Positions 1-7,982 of a stretch of 64,000 nucleotides of DNA are shown piece by piece. Source of the stretch: Iocasia fonsfrigidae (GTDB lineage: Bacteria; Bacillota; Halanaerobiia; Halanaerobiales; DTU029). Every line of letters starts with the position of its first letter. The first letter of the stretch is position 1. The DNA is taken from assembly GCF_017751145.1 (NCBI RefSeq), contig NZ_CP046640.1:1530137-1594136 (forward strand), written 5' to 3'. Below the pieces are notes generated by a model that saw nothing but the letters and a program-made list of their open reading frames with translations, was not told the DNA's origin and searched no databases. Made by a program: the position numbers and the translations under genes.

Positions 1-2
1 TT

Positions 3-143
3 ATAGATGAATGTATAAATCTAACTGATTATGGAGTTCAGGTGAGTCCCTTTCATATTGATATCGAAGAAGAAGATGTTAAATTGGCCATAAAAGATGC
101 CAAAAAGATAAAAATTTTTGTTTTGGCTAAGATAGCTGATTAG
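3..143 (+). CDS. C-terminal end of an unidentified protein (5' end outside window)
   Basis: Frame 3 is open from the window edge and stops with TAG at 141-143, giving 46 residues ending in VLAKIAD. The segment is rich in Asp, Glu and Lys and has an EEEDVK stretch. I do not recognise the family. It is followed by a hairpin that could terminate its transcript. Confidence 0.4.
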   Translation: MDECINLTDYGVQVSPFHIDIEEEDVKLAIKDAKKIKIFVLAKIAD

Positions 144-191
144 GAAAAATTATGTATAGGATAGATTTAAAAAATAATATTAGTAGCTTGC

Positions 192-228
192 ACCCTGGCA
201 TCTCATGATCCAGGGTTTAATTGTTTTT
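192..228 (+). terminator. Possible rho-independent terminator
   Basis: The arms ACCCTGG (192-198) and CCAGGGT (210-216) form a 7-bp stem with an 11-nt loop, followed by a T-rich tail (TTAATTGTTTTT). It lies about 50 bp after the partial gene at 3-143. The T-tract is interrupted, so strength is uncertain. Confidence 0.45.
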
Positions 229-381
229 GATCCACTTTATTTCATAACCAAGAATATCTGCAATTTCCTTTACTTCACTGTATTTAATAGTTTCCTGTCT
301 AATCTTATTACTTAGATTTTGCAGTGTTTTATTAATATTATATCTTTTATTCAACTCTTTTGCCTGTCCACCCAGATTTAA
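217..381 (-). pseudogene. Remnant of a small HTH-type regulator (minus strand)
   Basis: The minus strand is open for about 55 codons, ending with TAA at 217-219. The translation contains NKTLQNLSNKIRQ and EIADILGYEIKWI, the pattern of short phage-type helix-turn-helix proteins with a recognition helix followed by an EIADxLGxEI segment. No start codon or ribosome binding site precedes it and a stop lies just upstream at 382-384, so it is probably a truncated gene. The family assignment is by pattern only. Confidence 0.35.
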
Positions 382-533
382 CTATTATTGCCTTTTAATA
401 TTATATCTTCTGCTTTAAAAAAAGTAAAATACTTTAAGTAAAATAGATTCAAAAATAAACTTGACAATTTAAAGTAATTAGTTTCATATTAAATTATAAA
501 CTGTAATTAAATTATAAAGAGGAGGCTGATAAA

Positions 534-581
534 TTGGCTAAAAAATTATTAAGTGGAACAATACTTGGAGACTATTGTTAG
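534..581 (+). pseudogene. Gene start interrupted at a cassette junction
   Basis: GAGGAGG followed by TTG at 534 starts a 15-residue reading frame (MAKKLLSGTILGDYC) that stops where the core GTTAGAC (577-583) begins. From there on the sequence looks like the start of a cassette (GTTAGACGAAAT). The simplest reading is that a cassette was inserted at a non-attI GTT within this gene. Confidence 0.4.
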
Positions 582-583
582 AC
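577..583 (+). repeat. Cassette-start core GTTAGAC without preceding attC hairpin
   Basis: GTTAGAC followed by GAAATAC matches the cassette-start consensus GTTRRRYGAAAT seen throughout the array after 14 kb. There is no attC stem upstream, so it is the 5' edge of a relic cassette carrying the DJ-1/PfpI gene. Confidence 0.5.
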
Positions 584-693
584 GAAATACTATGATATTT
601 TATAATTTTATAAACATGACATACTGTAGTCGGGTTTAACGTGATATATTTAATGTATAAACAAAAATCGTTACAAATAATGGAGGAGAGGGA

Positions 694-1332
694 ATGAAAA
701 ACAAATTAATTTATGAAAATTGCTATATATATGTTCTGGATACTCTATCTGATTGGGAAATAGCATTCTTAACTGCGGAATTAAATAGTCGTCGATATTT
801 TAATAAAAATAAAAAGACAGAACTTATTATGATTGGAAACACTTTAAAACCCATAAAAACAATGGGTGGAATAACTATTACACCTGATAAGGATATTAAT
901 AATATCGAATTCCAGGAAGGAGATATACTTATCCTTCCTGGAGCAGATACTTGGATGGATGATAAAAACAAGGAAATATTAAATATAGTGTCAGATGTGA
1001 TTAATAGGAAAGTCATAATTGCAGCAATTTGTGGTGCTACAGTAGCATTAGCTCAAATTGGCTTATTAGATAATAGAAAGCACACAAGTAATGATAAGGA
1101 TTTTCTGAAAATGTTTAGCCCTAATTATAAAGGGAGTTCTCATTATATAAATGCTCCAACAGTGGTAGATGATAATTTAATAACTGCTACAGGACTTGCT
1201 CCGTTGGAATTCTCATACGAAATATTTAAAAAGATAAATGTAATGAAAAAGGATACATTAGAAGCATGGTATCAATTATATAAAACTAAACAACCTAAAT
1301 ATTTTTACAGTTTAATGGAAACATTGAAATAA
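694..1332 (+). CDS. DJ-1/PfpI family protein (class I glutamine amidotransferase-like)
   Basis: This 212-residue protein is a single DJ-1/PfpI domain. The nucleophile elbow is AAICGAT with Cys113, the family's acidic partner is Glu22 in SDWEIA, and GDILILPGAD (residues 76-85) is the typical strand before the nucleophile. The family includes cysteine peptidases, glyoxalases and stress chaperones; the substrate cannot be told from sequence. It starts at ATG 694 after GGAGGAGAGG. It is the only gene in a relic cassette that begins at GTTAGAC (577) and whose attC was lost when an IS66-type element landed 2 bp after the stop codon. Confidence 0.85.
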   Translation: MKNKLIYENCYIYVLDTLSDWEIAFLTAELNSRRYFNKNKKTELIMIGNTLKPIKTMGGITITPDKDINNIEFQEGDILILPGADTWMDDKNKEILNIVSDVINRKVIIAAICGATVALAQIGLLDNRKHTSNDKDFLKMFSPNYKGSSHYINAPTVVDDNLITATGLAPLEFSYEIFKKINVMKKDTLEAWYQLYKTKQPKYFYSLMETLK

Positions 1333-1410
1333 TTGTAAGCGCCAATTCTAGCACACATTCACAGCAAGCAATTATTATGAGATAATCTCCCTGAAGGGAG
1401 GTAATCTACA

Positions 1411-1708
1411 AATGAATGATAAAAGAGCATACTGGATGAAACACTATCAAGCTTATCAGTTCCAAAATGGTGTAAAAAAATGGCATTCCTGCTAATACTC
1501 TCAGGTACTGGATTAAAAAATTTAAAGATGAAAATAAACAGACAAAACTTAGAAAGACTCAGTGGGTGTCTGTTGCTTCTGCCCCATCAATTGCTGATCA
1601 GTTTCAACATCTAAAGGTTACCATTGGTAATTCAACAATTGAGGTGCCAAAAGGGATTGACCCAACTACATTTGAAACCATAGTCAGGATTCTTAAGGAT
1701 CAATGTTA
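1411..1708 (+). pseudogene. tnpA: IS66 TnpA remnant (frameshifted)
   Basis: It begins ATGAATGATAAAAGAGC after GGGAGG and encodes an HTH N-terminus similar to the intact TnpA at 11866-12192. A frameshift near 1485 breaks the frame; the second half (KLRKTQWVSVASAPS and the following IEVPKGIDPTTFE) continues in another frame. The stop overlaps the tnpB start, as in the intact copy. Confidence 0.7.
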
Positions 1709-2072
1709 AATCAACATCATATCAATAAGGTGTACTTAGCCCTAGGGCCTACTGATCTTAGGAAATCAATCAATGGCCTATCCTTAATAGTTCAGGAGAG
1801 CTTTAAGCTCAATCCCTTTTCTCATGACCTCTTTGTCTTCTGTAACAGAAAGCAGGAAAAGCTCAAGATTTTGGAATGGGATAATAATGGTTTCTGGTTA
1901 CACTACAAACGTACACTACAAACGCCTGGAAAAAAGCAGATTCAGATGGCTTGATGGTACTACTGGCTCTACAGTAATGATTGATGAAAGACAATTCAGG
2001 TGGTTACTTGATGGTTTATCTATTCATCAAAAAGGTGCTCATCCTGCCGTTAAAGAAAGAATAATCATCTAA
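1703..2072 (+). pseudogene. tnpB: IS66 TnpB remnant (13-bp tandem duplication)
   Basis: The start MLNQHHINKVYLALGPTDLR and the end IHQKGAHPAVKERIII match the intact IS66 Orf2 at 11516-11872. The two halves are in different frames because a 13-base unit TACACTACAAACG (1899-1911) is tandemly repeated. The duplication alone explains the loss of the 118-residue frame. Confidence 0.8.
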
Positions 2073-2170
2073 AACAAACTTTAGATAAAAGCCTCAAAAA
2101 TATTGTAAAACCAGAGCTTTTATGCTTAATTTTAGTATCTTTTTTCTCCTTAAAATGATATAATAAATTT

Positions 2171-2310
2171 ATGAAAACTACTGATAAATCAACGACTATA
2201 CAAGTTAATAAAGAAGAAAATAAAGAGCTATCTTTAGAAAATAAAATGCAATACAGGCTCAACAAATTGAAGAATTGACAGCTAAATTAAACTGGTATTG
2301 AGGAACAATA
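2171..2310 (+). pseudogene. tnpC: IS66 TnpC 5' remnant
   Basis: It starts MKTTDKSTTIQVNKEENK like the intact TnpC (9822-11417), then loses frame within about 25 codons and ends near AKLNWY. Only the N-terminal coiled-coil part survives; no zinc finger or DDE residues remain. Confidence 0.75.
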
Positions 2311-2323
2311 CGTGAAGTTTATT

Positions 2324-2330
2324 GTTAGGC
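2324..2330 (+). repeat. Cassette-start core GTTAGGC (relic GNAT cassette)
   Basis: GTTAGGCGACATG fits the cassette-start pattern GTTRRRYGA(A/C)AT. Its exact reverse complement GCCTAAC occurs at 2990-2996 after the GNAT gene, so the two bracket one relic cassette. No attC hairpin precedes it; the left neighbour is the IS66 remnant. Confidence 0.55.
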
Positions 2331-2430
2331 GACATGTGGCTTTCTTATGGATGCATCATTAAAAAACAAATTTAATATGGTGTAAAATATATATGTATAA
2401 AAATTACTAGTAATGAGGTGATTATTTATA

Positions 2431-2931
2431 ATGATTATTGAGACTAAGAGATTATATTTAAGAGAATTAATCCCTGAAGATAAGACTAATTTAATGAAAG
2501 TCCTATCTGATCCAGAATCAATGGTATATTATCCTCACCCATTTAGTGAAAAAGAAGTAGAAAACTGGATTTACTGGAATATAGAAAATTATAAAAAATA
2601 TCAGCATGGATTATGGGCAGTTATAGTAAAAAAGGGTAAAGTTTTTATTGGAGATTGTGGTATCACAATGCAGAATATTGGAAATGAAACTGTACCAGAG
2701 ATAGGTTTTCATATTATTAAGGAATATTGTAACAAAGGATTCGCAACAGAGGCTGCTATGGCTTGTAAAGAATATGCTTTTAAAACCTTAAATTTTCCTA
2801 AGATATTTTCATATACAACAATTAAAAATGTTCCATCTCAGAAAGTAGCTGAAAAGATTGGTATGCAGAATTATAAATACTTTGATAAAAATGGAGAAAA
2901 ACAGATTGTTCAAGTTGCATATCTGAATTAA
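2431..2931 (+). CDS. GNAT N-acetyltransferase, RimJ/RimL-like
   Basis: This 166-residue protein is a full GNAT domain of the ribosomal-protein/RimJ-L type. It opens with IIETKRLYLRELIPEDK, has the central strand EIGFHIIKEYCNKGFATEA (residues about 90-108, acetyl-CoA pyrophosphate loop) and ends with the motif VPSQKVAEKIGM that marks this subfamily. The target is unknown. It starts at ATG 2431 after GAGGTG. It is the sole gene of a relic cassette bracketed by GTTAGGC (2324) and GCCTAAC (2990), whose attC hairpin has been cut off. Confidence 0.85.
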   Translation: MIIETKRLYLRELIPEDKTNLMKVLSDPESMVYYPHPFSEKEVENWIYWNIENYKKYQHGLWAVIVKKGKVFIGDCGITMQNIGNETVPEIGFHIIKEYCNKGFATEAAMACKEYAFKTLNFPKIFSYTTIKNVPSQKVAEKIGMQNYKYFDKNGEKQIVQVAYLN

Positions 2932-2989
2932 CTATAAATATTATAAAGAAGAACTTTTGATAGTTTATAGCTAGGGCTTGCCACACGTC

Positions 2990-2996
2990 GCCTAAC
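2990..2996 (+). repeat. Truncated attC: R'' core GCCTAAC only
   Basis: GCCTAAC is the reverse complement of the core at 2324. The following sequence does not fold back into an attC stem, so the hairpin has been deleted or replaced by the segment carrying the DUF1835 gene. Confidence 0.5.
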
Positions 2997-3133
2997 AAAT
3001 CAGGAGTATTTCCGCAATTGCAAGAAAGCAAAAGCCCAAACAAATTTTTAAAAGATTTCATTTGAGCTTGAAATCTTGAGTTTACTATATTATCTAGCGG
3101 ACGAGTAAATTCGAGACTTGGAGGATAACTATT

Positions 3134-4114
3134 ATGATTGATATTGTATTTAGCGAAAGTGCTTGTGGAAGTCTTAAAGTGGCACAACACTATGGCAAAG
3201 GAAAATATCAAGATGGGTGTATTGGCGTTTTCGTTAGTCACACTGATGGAAGCAAGCCAACCAAAGAGGAAGTTGAAACTGCCAGGCGAGAAGCAAAGGA
3301 AAAGGCACGCTTGGCGTGGGAGAGTGCTACCCCTTTGGGTGGTAAAACAACAGACATCTATGGATTCAATTTGGTGTTAAGCATCGGAGATATTTCGGAA
3401 AATCAGCCTGGTATCAAGCGCAAACAGACGTTGGAACACTTATACAGCGTTTATCCGAATAATGAGGGGCATCAGGCAGCAGATGAAATACTTAACAGGG
3501 CAAATGAAGATCTAAAAATGGTTCAGGAACGTGCAGTAGCAGGAGAAGTCCTTCGAATCTGGTACAGCAATCAGCCTGATGAAATGTGTGGATTTTATTG
3601 GTTCATGGGGCAGTTGAATCAATGGAAAGTGCATGGCGGACAGGTTTTTATCGTCAAACTCCCAGAATGGGAAGTTGACAATAAAGAAAATATTGTACGA
3701 AAAAATAGCTGGGGTGAAGTGGCTCCGGAAGAGTGGCATCGGTATCTTGCCTTGCAAAAGTCTGTGGTAGCAGTATTTATACAAAGCTGTGCATCTCATT
3801 GGAAGGAGCTTCAAGTAGAGAACGCACCTTTACGAGCCATACTGAATGGACAGTTGGTTAGTGCGTCAGAAAAACTTTATGACGACTTTATTATTCAGGA
3901 AATCGCAGCAGAAGGCGAAGAATTTCAGGAAGCAATGATTGTTGGACGAGTACTTGGTAAATACCAACTTGGGATTAGTGATTCATGGGTAGCATTCCGT
4001 ATAGAAGAAATGCTTCATGAAGGAAAACTTGAGGTTGTAACTACGTTTACTAAAGATATGCCGAGCTATCATCGAGTGTTGAAAAATGTACTCTCAAATT
4101 ATAAGCATATATAG
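3134..4114 (+). CDS. DUF1835/DUF3658 domain protein
   Basis: This 326-residue protein matches the DUF1835 (N-terminal) plus DUF3658 (C-terminal) architecture: it starts MIDIVFSESACGSLKVAQ and has the mid-domain IWYSNQPDEMCGFYW typical of DUF1835. The C-terminal part, with EIAAEGEEFQEAMIVGRVLG, looks like a winged-helix segment. The biochemical role of the family is not established. ATG 3134 follows GGAGGATAACT. The gene is visibly more GC-rich than its neighbours and uses codons such as GGC, GCA and CGG more often, so it probably came from a different donor. It lies after a truncated attC with no attC of its own. Confidence 0.8.
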   Translation: MIDIVFSESACGSLKVAQHYGKGKYQDGCIGVFVSHTDGSKPTKEEVETARREAKEKARLAWESATPLGGKTTDIYGFNLVLSIGDISENQPGIKRKQTLEHLYSVYPNNEGHQAADEILNRANEDLKMVQERAVAGEVLRIWYSNQPDEMCGFYWFMGQLNQWKVHGGQVFIVKLPEWEVDNKENIVRKNSWGEVAPEEWHRYLALQKSVVAVFIQSCASHWKELQVENAPLRAILNGQLVSASEKLYDDFIIQEIAAEGEEFQEAMIVGRVLGKYQLGISDSWVAFRIEEMLHEGKLEVVTTFTKDMPSYHRVLKNVLSNYKHI

Positions 4115-4137
4115 GAACATAACAAATTTCAATTTGT

Positions 4138-4263
4138 TTACGCAACCTTAGAATCAAAAAACTTTTCAAAATGCTCAATATGCCTCAGGTAACAATCTTG
4201 AGTACTACTACTAAAATTCCTTAATTTCATGTTTTGAATCATTTTTTCTTTAAAATCTGTCAT
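4138..4263 (-). pseudogene. N-terminal fragment of a tyrosine recombinase (IS91-associated type)
   Basis: The minus strand encodes 41 residues starting MTDFKEKMIQNMKLRNFSSS, with the SAM-like core-binding pattern TQDCYLRHIEHFEKFF, then a stop. The same N-terminus continues further in the fragment at 34684-35055. This sequence style is that of the accessory tyrosine recombinase often found upstream of IS91-family transposases; a zinc-binding fragment of such a transposase lies at 7983-8102. An IS3-type element has landed directly upstream of its start codon. Confidence 0.65.
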
Positions 4264-4353
4264 TAAAACCCCCTATGTGTTAGGATAGTTGTCGTACGGA
4301 GTAAAATCTGTGTATAATAAAAGTAACGACAATAAATCCTAAGGAGAATTAAT

Positions 4354-4848
4354 ATGCCCCAAAAAACATATTCAAAAAAATTAAAGGAATCTGTATTCAA
4401 AAGACTTGCTCCACCGAATGCTGAGAAAGTGCCTGATTTAGCTAAAGAGTTGAATATTCCTGTAAATACTCTTTACACCTGGAGAGCCAAAGTTTTAAAG
4501 GAAAGCTCTCCTACCAGTAAAAAATCACGTAAATGGACATCTAAAGATAAATTCCAGGCTGTTTTAGAAACTGCTAGTCTTTCTGAACTTGAAACTTCTA
4601 AATACTGCCGAGAAAAAGGTATTCATGTTGAAGAATTAAAGAACTGGGTTAAACAATGCCAGAATGCCAATGATACTAGCTTTGAAGATCCAAAAGAACT
4701 AAAAGATAGTCTTAAAAATAAACAGCATAAGATTAAAAAACTTCAAAAAGAATTAAGACATAAAGAGAAAGCTCTGGCTGAAACTGCAGCCTTACTGGTA
4801 CTAAGAAAAAAGGCAGATGCGATTTGGGGGGACCACGAGGAAGAATGA
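4354..4848 (+). CDS. IS3-family transposase OrfA
   Basis: This 164-residue protein has two HTH-like modules (residues about 10-50 and 65-105, the first with NIPVNTLYTWRAK) followed by a Lys/Glu-rich leucine-zipper-like coiled coil (about 118-150), the usual OrfA plan but longer than typical IS3 OrfA. The stretch A_AAA_AAG at 4806-4812 is in the correct phase for programmed -1 frameshifting into OrfB. ATG 4354 follows AAGGAG. Confidence 0.85.
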   Translation: MPQKTYSKKLKESVFKRLAPPNAEKVPDLAKELNIPVNTLYTWRAKVLKESSPTSKKSRKWTSKDKFQAVLETASLSELETSKYCREKGIHVEELKNWVKQCQNANDTSFEDPKELKDSLKNKQHKIKKLQKELRHKEKALAETAALLVLRKKADAIWGDHEEE

Positions 4849-5852
4849 TCAGTACCTCAGATCGCAAAAAAGCAGTAAAGCTGATCAATGAAGCAAAAGA
4901 AAATGGTGCTCGATTAGAACCAGCCTGTCAAGAGCTTGGTATTAGCTCTCGCACCTATCAGAGATGGACTCAAGATGATTCAGTTAAAAAGGATCAGAGA
5001 CCATTAATAGAAAGAGATACTCCTAAAAATAAATTAACTGATGAAGAACGAAAAGAAATAATTAAAGTAGCTAATAGTAAAGAATTTGCTGATTTACCAC
5101 CATCACAGATAGTTCCTAAACTAGCTGATCAGGGTAAATATATTGCTTCAGAATCAACCTTCTACAGAGTATTAAATGAAGAGAAATTAAATACTCATAG
5201 AAGTAAGTCTAAAGAACCAGTAAAAAGAGAAATTCCAACTCATATAGCTACTGCTCCAAATCAGGTATGGACCTGGGATATTACCTGGATCAATGCTTTT
5301 ATCAAGGGAAAATTCTTTAAGCTTTATTTAATTGTTGATATGTTTAGCAGGCTCATTATTACTCATGAAGTCTGGGAAACAGAAAATGCTGAGTACTCTA
5401 AAAAACTAATTAGAAAAGCTATTCTATCTCAAGGTCTAGCGGCAAAAACTAATGATAAACCACTGGTACTGCATTCTGATAATGGCAGTCCCATGAAAGC
5501 AGCAACATTTATAGCAACACTAGAAAAGTTAGGGGTTCAAAGTTCATTCTCAAGACCAAGAGTTAGTAATGATAATCCCTATTCTGAGTCACTATTTAAA
5601 ACAATGAAGTACAGGCCTGTTTACCCTAATAGAGGCTTTAAAGATCTACTTGAGGCTAGAGAATGGGTCTCTAAGTTTGTTCATTGGTACAATCATAAGC
5701 ACTTACACAGTGGAATTAATTTTATAACGCCCTATCAGAGACATTATGGGCTTGACATAAATATAGTTAAAGAACGCACTGAAACATATGAAAAAGCAAA
5801 GGCAGTACATCCAGAAAGATGGTCAGGAAATCAGAGACTGGTCTCTTCCTGA
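4824..5852 (+). CDS. IS3-family transposase OrfB (DDE integrase)
   Basis: OrfB lies in the -1 frame relative to OrfA and overlaps it by 25 bp. The N-terminus has an HTH (SSRTYQRWTQ) and the rve-type catalytic core shows WTWDITW (first Asp), HSDNGSPM (second Asp) and NPYSESLFKTMKY (Glu). It ends with the family's WYNHKHLHSGI. The first listed codon is TTG; the likely product is a frameshift OrfAB fusion, or translation from ATG 4845. The frame looks intact, so the element may be active. Confidence 0.9.
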   Translation: MGGPRGRMISTSDRKKAVKLINEAKENGARLEPACQELGISSRTYQRWTQDDSVKKDQRPLIERDTPKNKLTDEERKEIIKVANSKEFADLPPSQIVPKLADQGKYIASESTFYRVLNEEKLNTHRSKSKEPVKREIPTHIATAPNQVWTWDITWINAFIKGKFFKLYLIVDMFSRLIITHEVWETENAEYSKKLIRKAILSQGLAAKTNDKPLVLHSDNGSPMKAATFIATLEKLGVQSSFSRPRVSNDNPYSESLFKTMKYRPVYPNRGFKDLLEAREWVSKFVHWYNHKHLHSGINFITPYQRHYGLDINIVKERTETYEKAKAVHPERWSGNQRLVSS

Positions 5853-5990
5853 ATATGTAACATTAAATCCTATGAAAGAAGATGAAGTTAAAAAATACCT
5901 CAATCAACAAAGCTCCTAACTGGAGTCCTGAGAAATGGATATTCAAAGATTTTTTTTAACTAAATACGACAACTTACTTGACAAACTCCG

Positions 5991-6060
5991 AACCACATCT
6001 CCTTTGGATAATTTGTAAGATTATTTTATACGAAGATGTGGTTATATCAAATACATATTG
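5991..6060. other. Upstream region of the disrupted tyrosine recombinase
   Basis: AACCACATCT (5991-6000) and AGATGTGGTT (about 6034-6043) form an inverted pair. The same pair (AACCACATCTCC and AGATGTGGT) precedes the recombinase fragment at 35055. It is followed by a shared segment, GCCACTG(Y)GT..GCAGTTTTGTTCAAC, that leads directly into an attC in both places. Confidence 0.5.
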
Positions 6061-6108
6061 AAAGATTAGTATGATTTCAATTGGGGAAAGCCACTGCGTA
6101 GCAGTTTT

Positions 6109-6212
6109 GTTCAACATGGGATTTAAGATTCCGCTACGTTTCATCCAAATTCATTCGGTAAAGGTGGTCGCCCTAAACCTCATGAACTTCTTAAATCCCT
6201 GGTACGTTAGGC
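6109..6212 (+). repeat. attC site (104 bp)
   Basis: R'' core GTTCAAC (6109-6115), R' core GTTAGGC (6206-6212). Inner arms GGGATTTAAG and CTTAAATCCC pair perfectly. The tip contains GGTCGCC. The outer cores do not match each other, so its left part belongs to a different cassette than usual (the IS91-type remnant). Confidence 0.85.
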
Positions 6213-6248
6213 AAAAGACCATGAATATAATACAGGAGTGTGAAAGAT

Positions 6249-7061
6249 ATGAGTGAGGGTTCTATAATTTCTGAAACAAAGGAACCAATTACAATAAATA
6301 GTTTATACCAAGATTTAATAAAACTTGGGGTTAATCGTGGTGATATCTTATTAGTTCATTCATCCTTATCAAGTTTAGGATGGGTATGCGGTGGTGCACA
6401 ATCTGTTATAACTGCAATAATGAATGTCTTAGGAAAAGAAGGGACATTAGTTATGCCAGCTCATAGCGGAGATTGGAGTGATCCAGAAGAATGGAAAAAT
6501 CCTCCTGTTCCCAAAGAATGGATAGATATAATATATGAAAATATGCCAGCATTTGAACCTGATAAAACACCAACAAGAGGAATGGGATGTATTGCAGAAT
6601 TATTTAGAACATTTCCTAATACATTAAGGTCAGATCATCCACAAGTATCATTTTCTGCTAATGGTAAGTATGCAAAAGAAATTGTTGAGGAACATTTTTT
6701 AACACCACAGTTAGGTATGAAATCACCTCTAGGAAAGATATATGAATTAGGAGCAAAAGTTCTATTGTTGGGAGTGGGATATGATTCGTGCACTAGTTTT
6801 CATCTTTCAGAATCATATATAGAAGAAATGCCCATGAAACGCGTAGGCACTGCAATGTTAGATAAGGGCAAAAAAGTTTGGAGATGGTTTGATGACTATG
6901 ATTATAATTCAGATGATTTTGAACTAATTGGGCAAAATTTTGAAGAAAATATTATAGTACATAAAGGTAAAGTTGGTAATGCAAACTGTAAGTTATTTGA
7001 TATAAAAGATGGGGTGGATTATGCAAAATCATGGTTAAGAAAATATAGATTTTCTAAATAG
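6249..7061 (+). CDS. AAC(3)-type aminoglycoside N-acetyltransferase-like protein
   Basis: This protein of about 270 residues belongs to the AAC(3)/YokD antibiotic N-acetyltransferase family, which acetylates the 3-amino group of aminoglycosides in characterised members. Family signatures present are LLVHSSLSSLGWVCGG near residue 30, GTLVMPAHS, PDKTPTRGMGCIAE and the RSDHPQVSFSANG loop, with the SPLGKIYELGAKVLLLGVGYDSCTS region after it. Full length for the family. ATG 6249 is preferred over GTG 6240 because AGGAG at 6234 is correctly spaced. It is the single gene of a relic cassette (GTTAGGC 6206 to GCCTAAC 7111). Whether it confers resistance is unknown. Confidence 0.85.
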   Translation: MSEGSIISETKEPITINSLYQDLIKLGVNRGDILLVHSSLSSLGWVCGGAQSVITAIMNVLGKEGTLVMPAHSGDWSDPEEWKNPPVPKEWIDIIYENMPAFEPDKTPTRGMGCIAELFRTFPNTLRSDHPQVSFSANGKYAKEIVEEHFLTPQLGMKSPLGKIYELGAKVLLLGVGYDSCTSFHLSESYIEEMPMKRVGTAMLDKGKKVWRWFDDYDYNSDDFELIGQNFEENIIVHKGKVGNANCKLFDIKDGVDYAKSWLRKYRFSK

Positions 7062-7110
7062 ATATTAGATTAAGAGTTTTTATGGATTTAAACGTGGGCC
7101 ATGGTCCATC

Positions 7111-7131
7111 GCCTAACAGCAAGGTTTACGG
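7111..7131 (+). repeat. Internally deleted attC
   Basis: GCCTAACAGCAAGGTTTACGG is the 5' arm of the attC type seen at 27628 or 30079. It is joined directly to TATGTGAAAT, the usual start of a GTTATGT cassette, so about 80 bp of hairpin has been lost between the two arms. Confidence 0.7.
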
Positions 7132-7181
7132 TATGTGAAATATTTGCGTGGATAAAAAAATGAAAGGTTGGTAATAATGTT

Positions 7182-7979
7182 GTGGGAAAATATAAAGTAG
7201 TCAATTTATCTAAAAGTGAGATGGATGATTATTTATGTTGTCTAAAAACTTGGGATGAGGAATTTTATTCAGCAAGAAAACGGAGATGGTATAATAAGAA
7301 GGTAAGAAAAGGACTTTGTGTAAAGATTATTAAGGATGAAAAAGAAAATGTTCTAGGAATGGTTCAATATTTACCAGCAGAAGAATCATTTGTTGAGGGA
7401 GAAGATGTTTATCTTATCCAATGCATATGGATTCAAGGATATGATAAGGGTACTGGAAATGTTCAAAAAAGAGGTTTAGGTACATTACTTCTTAATGCTG
7501 TTGAAAAAGATGTAAAAGATAAAGGAGCAAATGCACTTATAGCTTGGGGAATGTCATTTGAAGAATGGATGCCTGCTTCTTGGTATATAAAACATGGATA
7601 TACTGAGATTGATAGGGATGGAATAAGAATATTAGTTTGGAAAACATTTAAGGATGATGTTGCAAAACCTAAATTTATTAAACCAAAAAAATTACCGGAT
7701 ACAATTAAAGATAAAGTTTTAGTTAATGTATTTAATGACGGATGGTGTCAAGATCTTAATATTGAAAGTGATTTAACTAAGAAAATTGTTAAAGAGTATG
7801 GAGAAAAGGTTGTATATAAAGAATATGATACATCTGATAAAAAAGTTTTAAAAGAATGGGGTATAGATAATGCTATTTTAGTGGATAAAGAGTGGCTTAC
7901 ATTTGGACCTTATTCAGTTGAAGAGCAATTGCGAGAATTAATAGAAGAAAAAATAAAGCAGCTGAGACTTCTTTTTTAA
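7182..7979 (+). CDS. GNAT acetyltransferase with C-terminal extension (YoaP-like)
   Basis: In this 265-residue protein, residues 1-160 form a GNAT domain; the acetyl-CoA loop is QKRGLGTLLLNAVEKD and the following strand ANALIAWGMS. Residues about 180-255 form a second part (VLVNVFNDGWCQ ... NAILVDKEWLTFGPYSVEEQL) resembling the C-terminal domain of YoaP-type acetyltransferases; this assignment is by memory of the pattern. GTG 7182 is the only usable start, since the nearby ATG runs into a stop. The cassette start (TATGTGAAAT) is fused to a broken attC. The last residues run into an IS91-type fragment, so the true C-terminus may be altered. Confidence 0.75.
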   Translation: MGKYKVVNLSKSEMDDYLCCLKTWDEEFYSARKRRWYNKKVRKGLCVKIIKDEKENVLGMVQYLPAEESFVEGEDVYLIQCIWIQGYDKGTGNVQKRGLGTLLLNAVEKDVKDKGANALIAWGMSFEEWMPASWYIKHGYTEIDRDGIRILVWKTFKDDVAKPKFIKPKKLPDTIKDKVLVNVFNDGWCQDLNIESDLTKKIVKEYGEKVVYKEYDTSDKKVLKEWGIDNAILVDKEWLTFGPYSVEEQLRELIEEKIKQLRLLF

Positions 7980-7982
7980 AAA

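Larger units (their letters stand above)
1335..2310 (+). mobile_element. Degenerate IS66-family element
   Basis: The left end GTAAGCG is typical of IS66 and matches the complete copy at 9772-12262. It contains, in order, remnants of tnpA (about 1411-1708), tnpB (1703-2072) and the first codons of tnpC (2171-2300). The sequence stops resembling IS66 at about 2310, just before the cassette core GTTAGGC at 2324, so the right half, including the catalytic part, has been removed. Confidence 0.8.
4271..5990 (+). mobile_element. IS3-family insertion sequence
   Basis: It contains OrfA and OrfB in the usual overlapping, -1-shifted arrangement. Partly matching inverted ends share AGTTGTCGTA (4287-4296 and, inverted, 5965-5974). 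AACC (4267-4270 and 5991-5994) is a plausible 4-bp target duplication. Joining the flanks rebuilds the 5' region of the tyrosine recombinase seen intact near 35050 (AAACCACATCTCC), which supports these borders. The ends do not show the usual TG..CA, so the borders are approximate. Confidence 0.7.
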
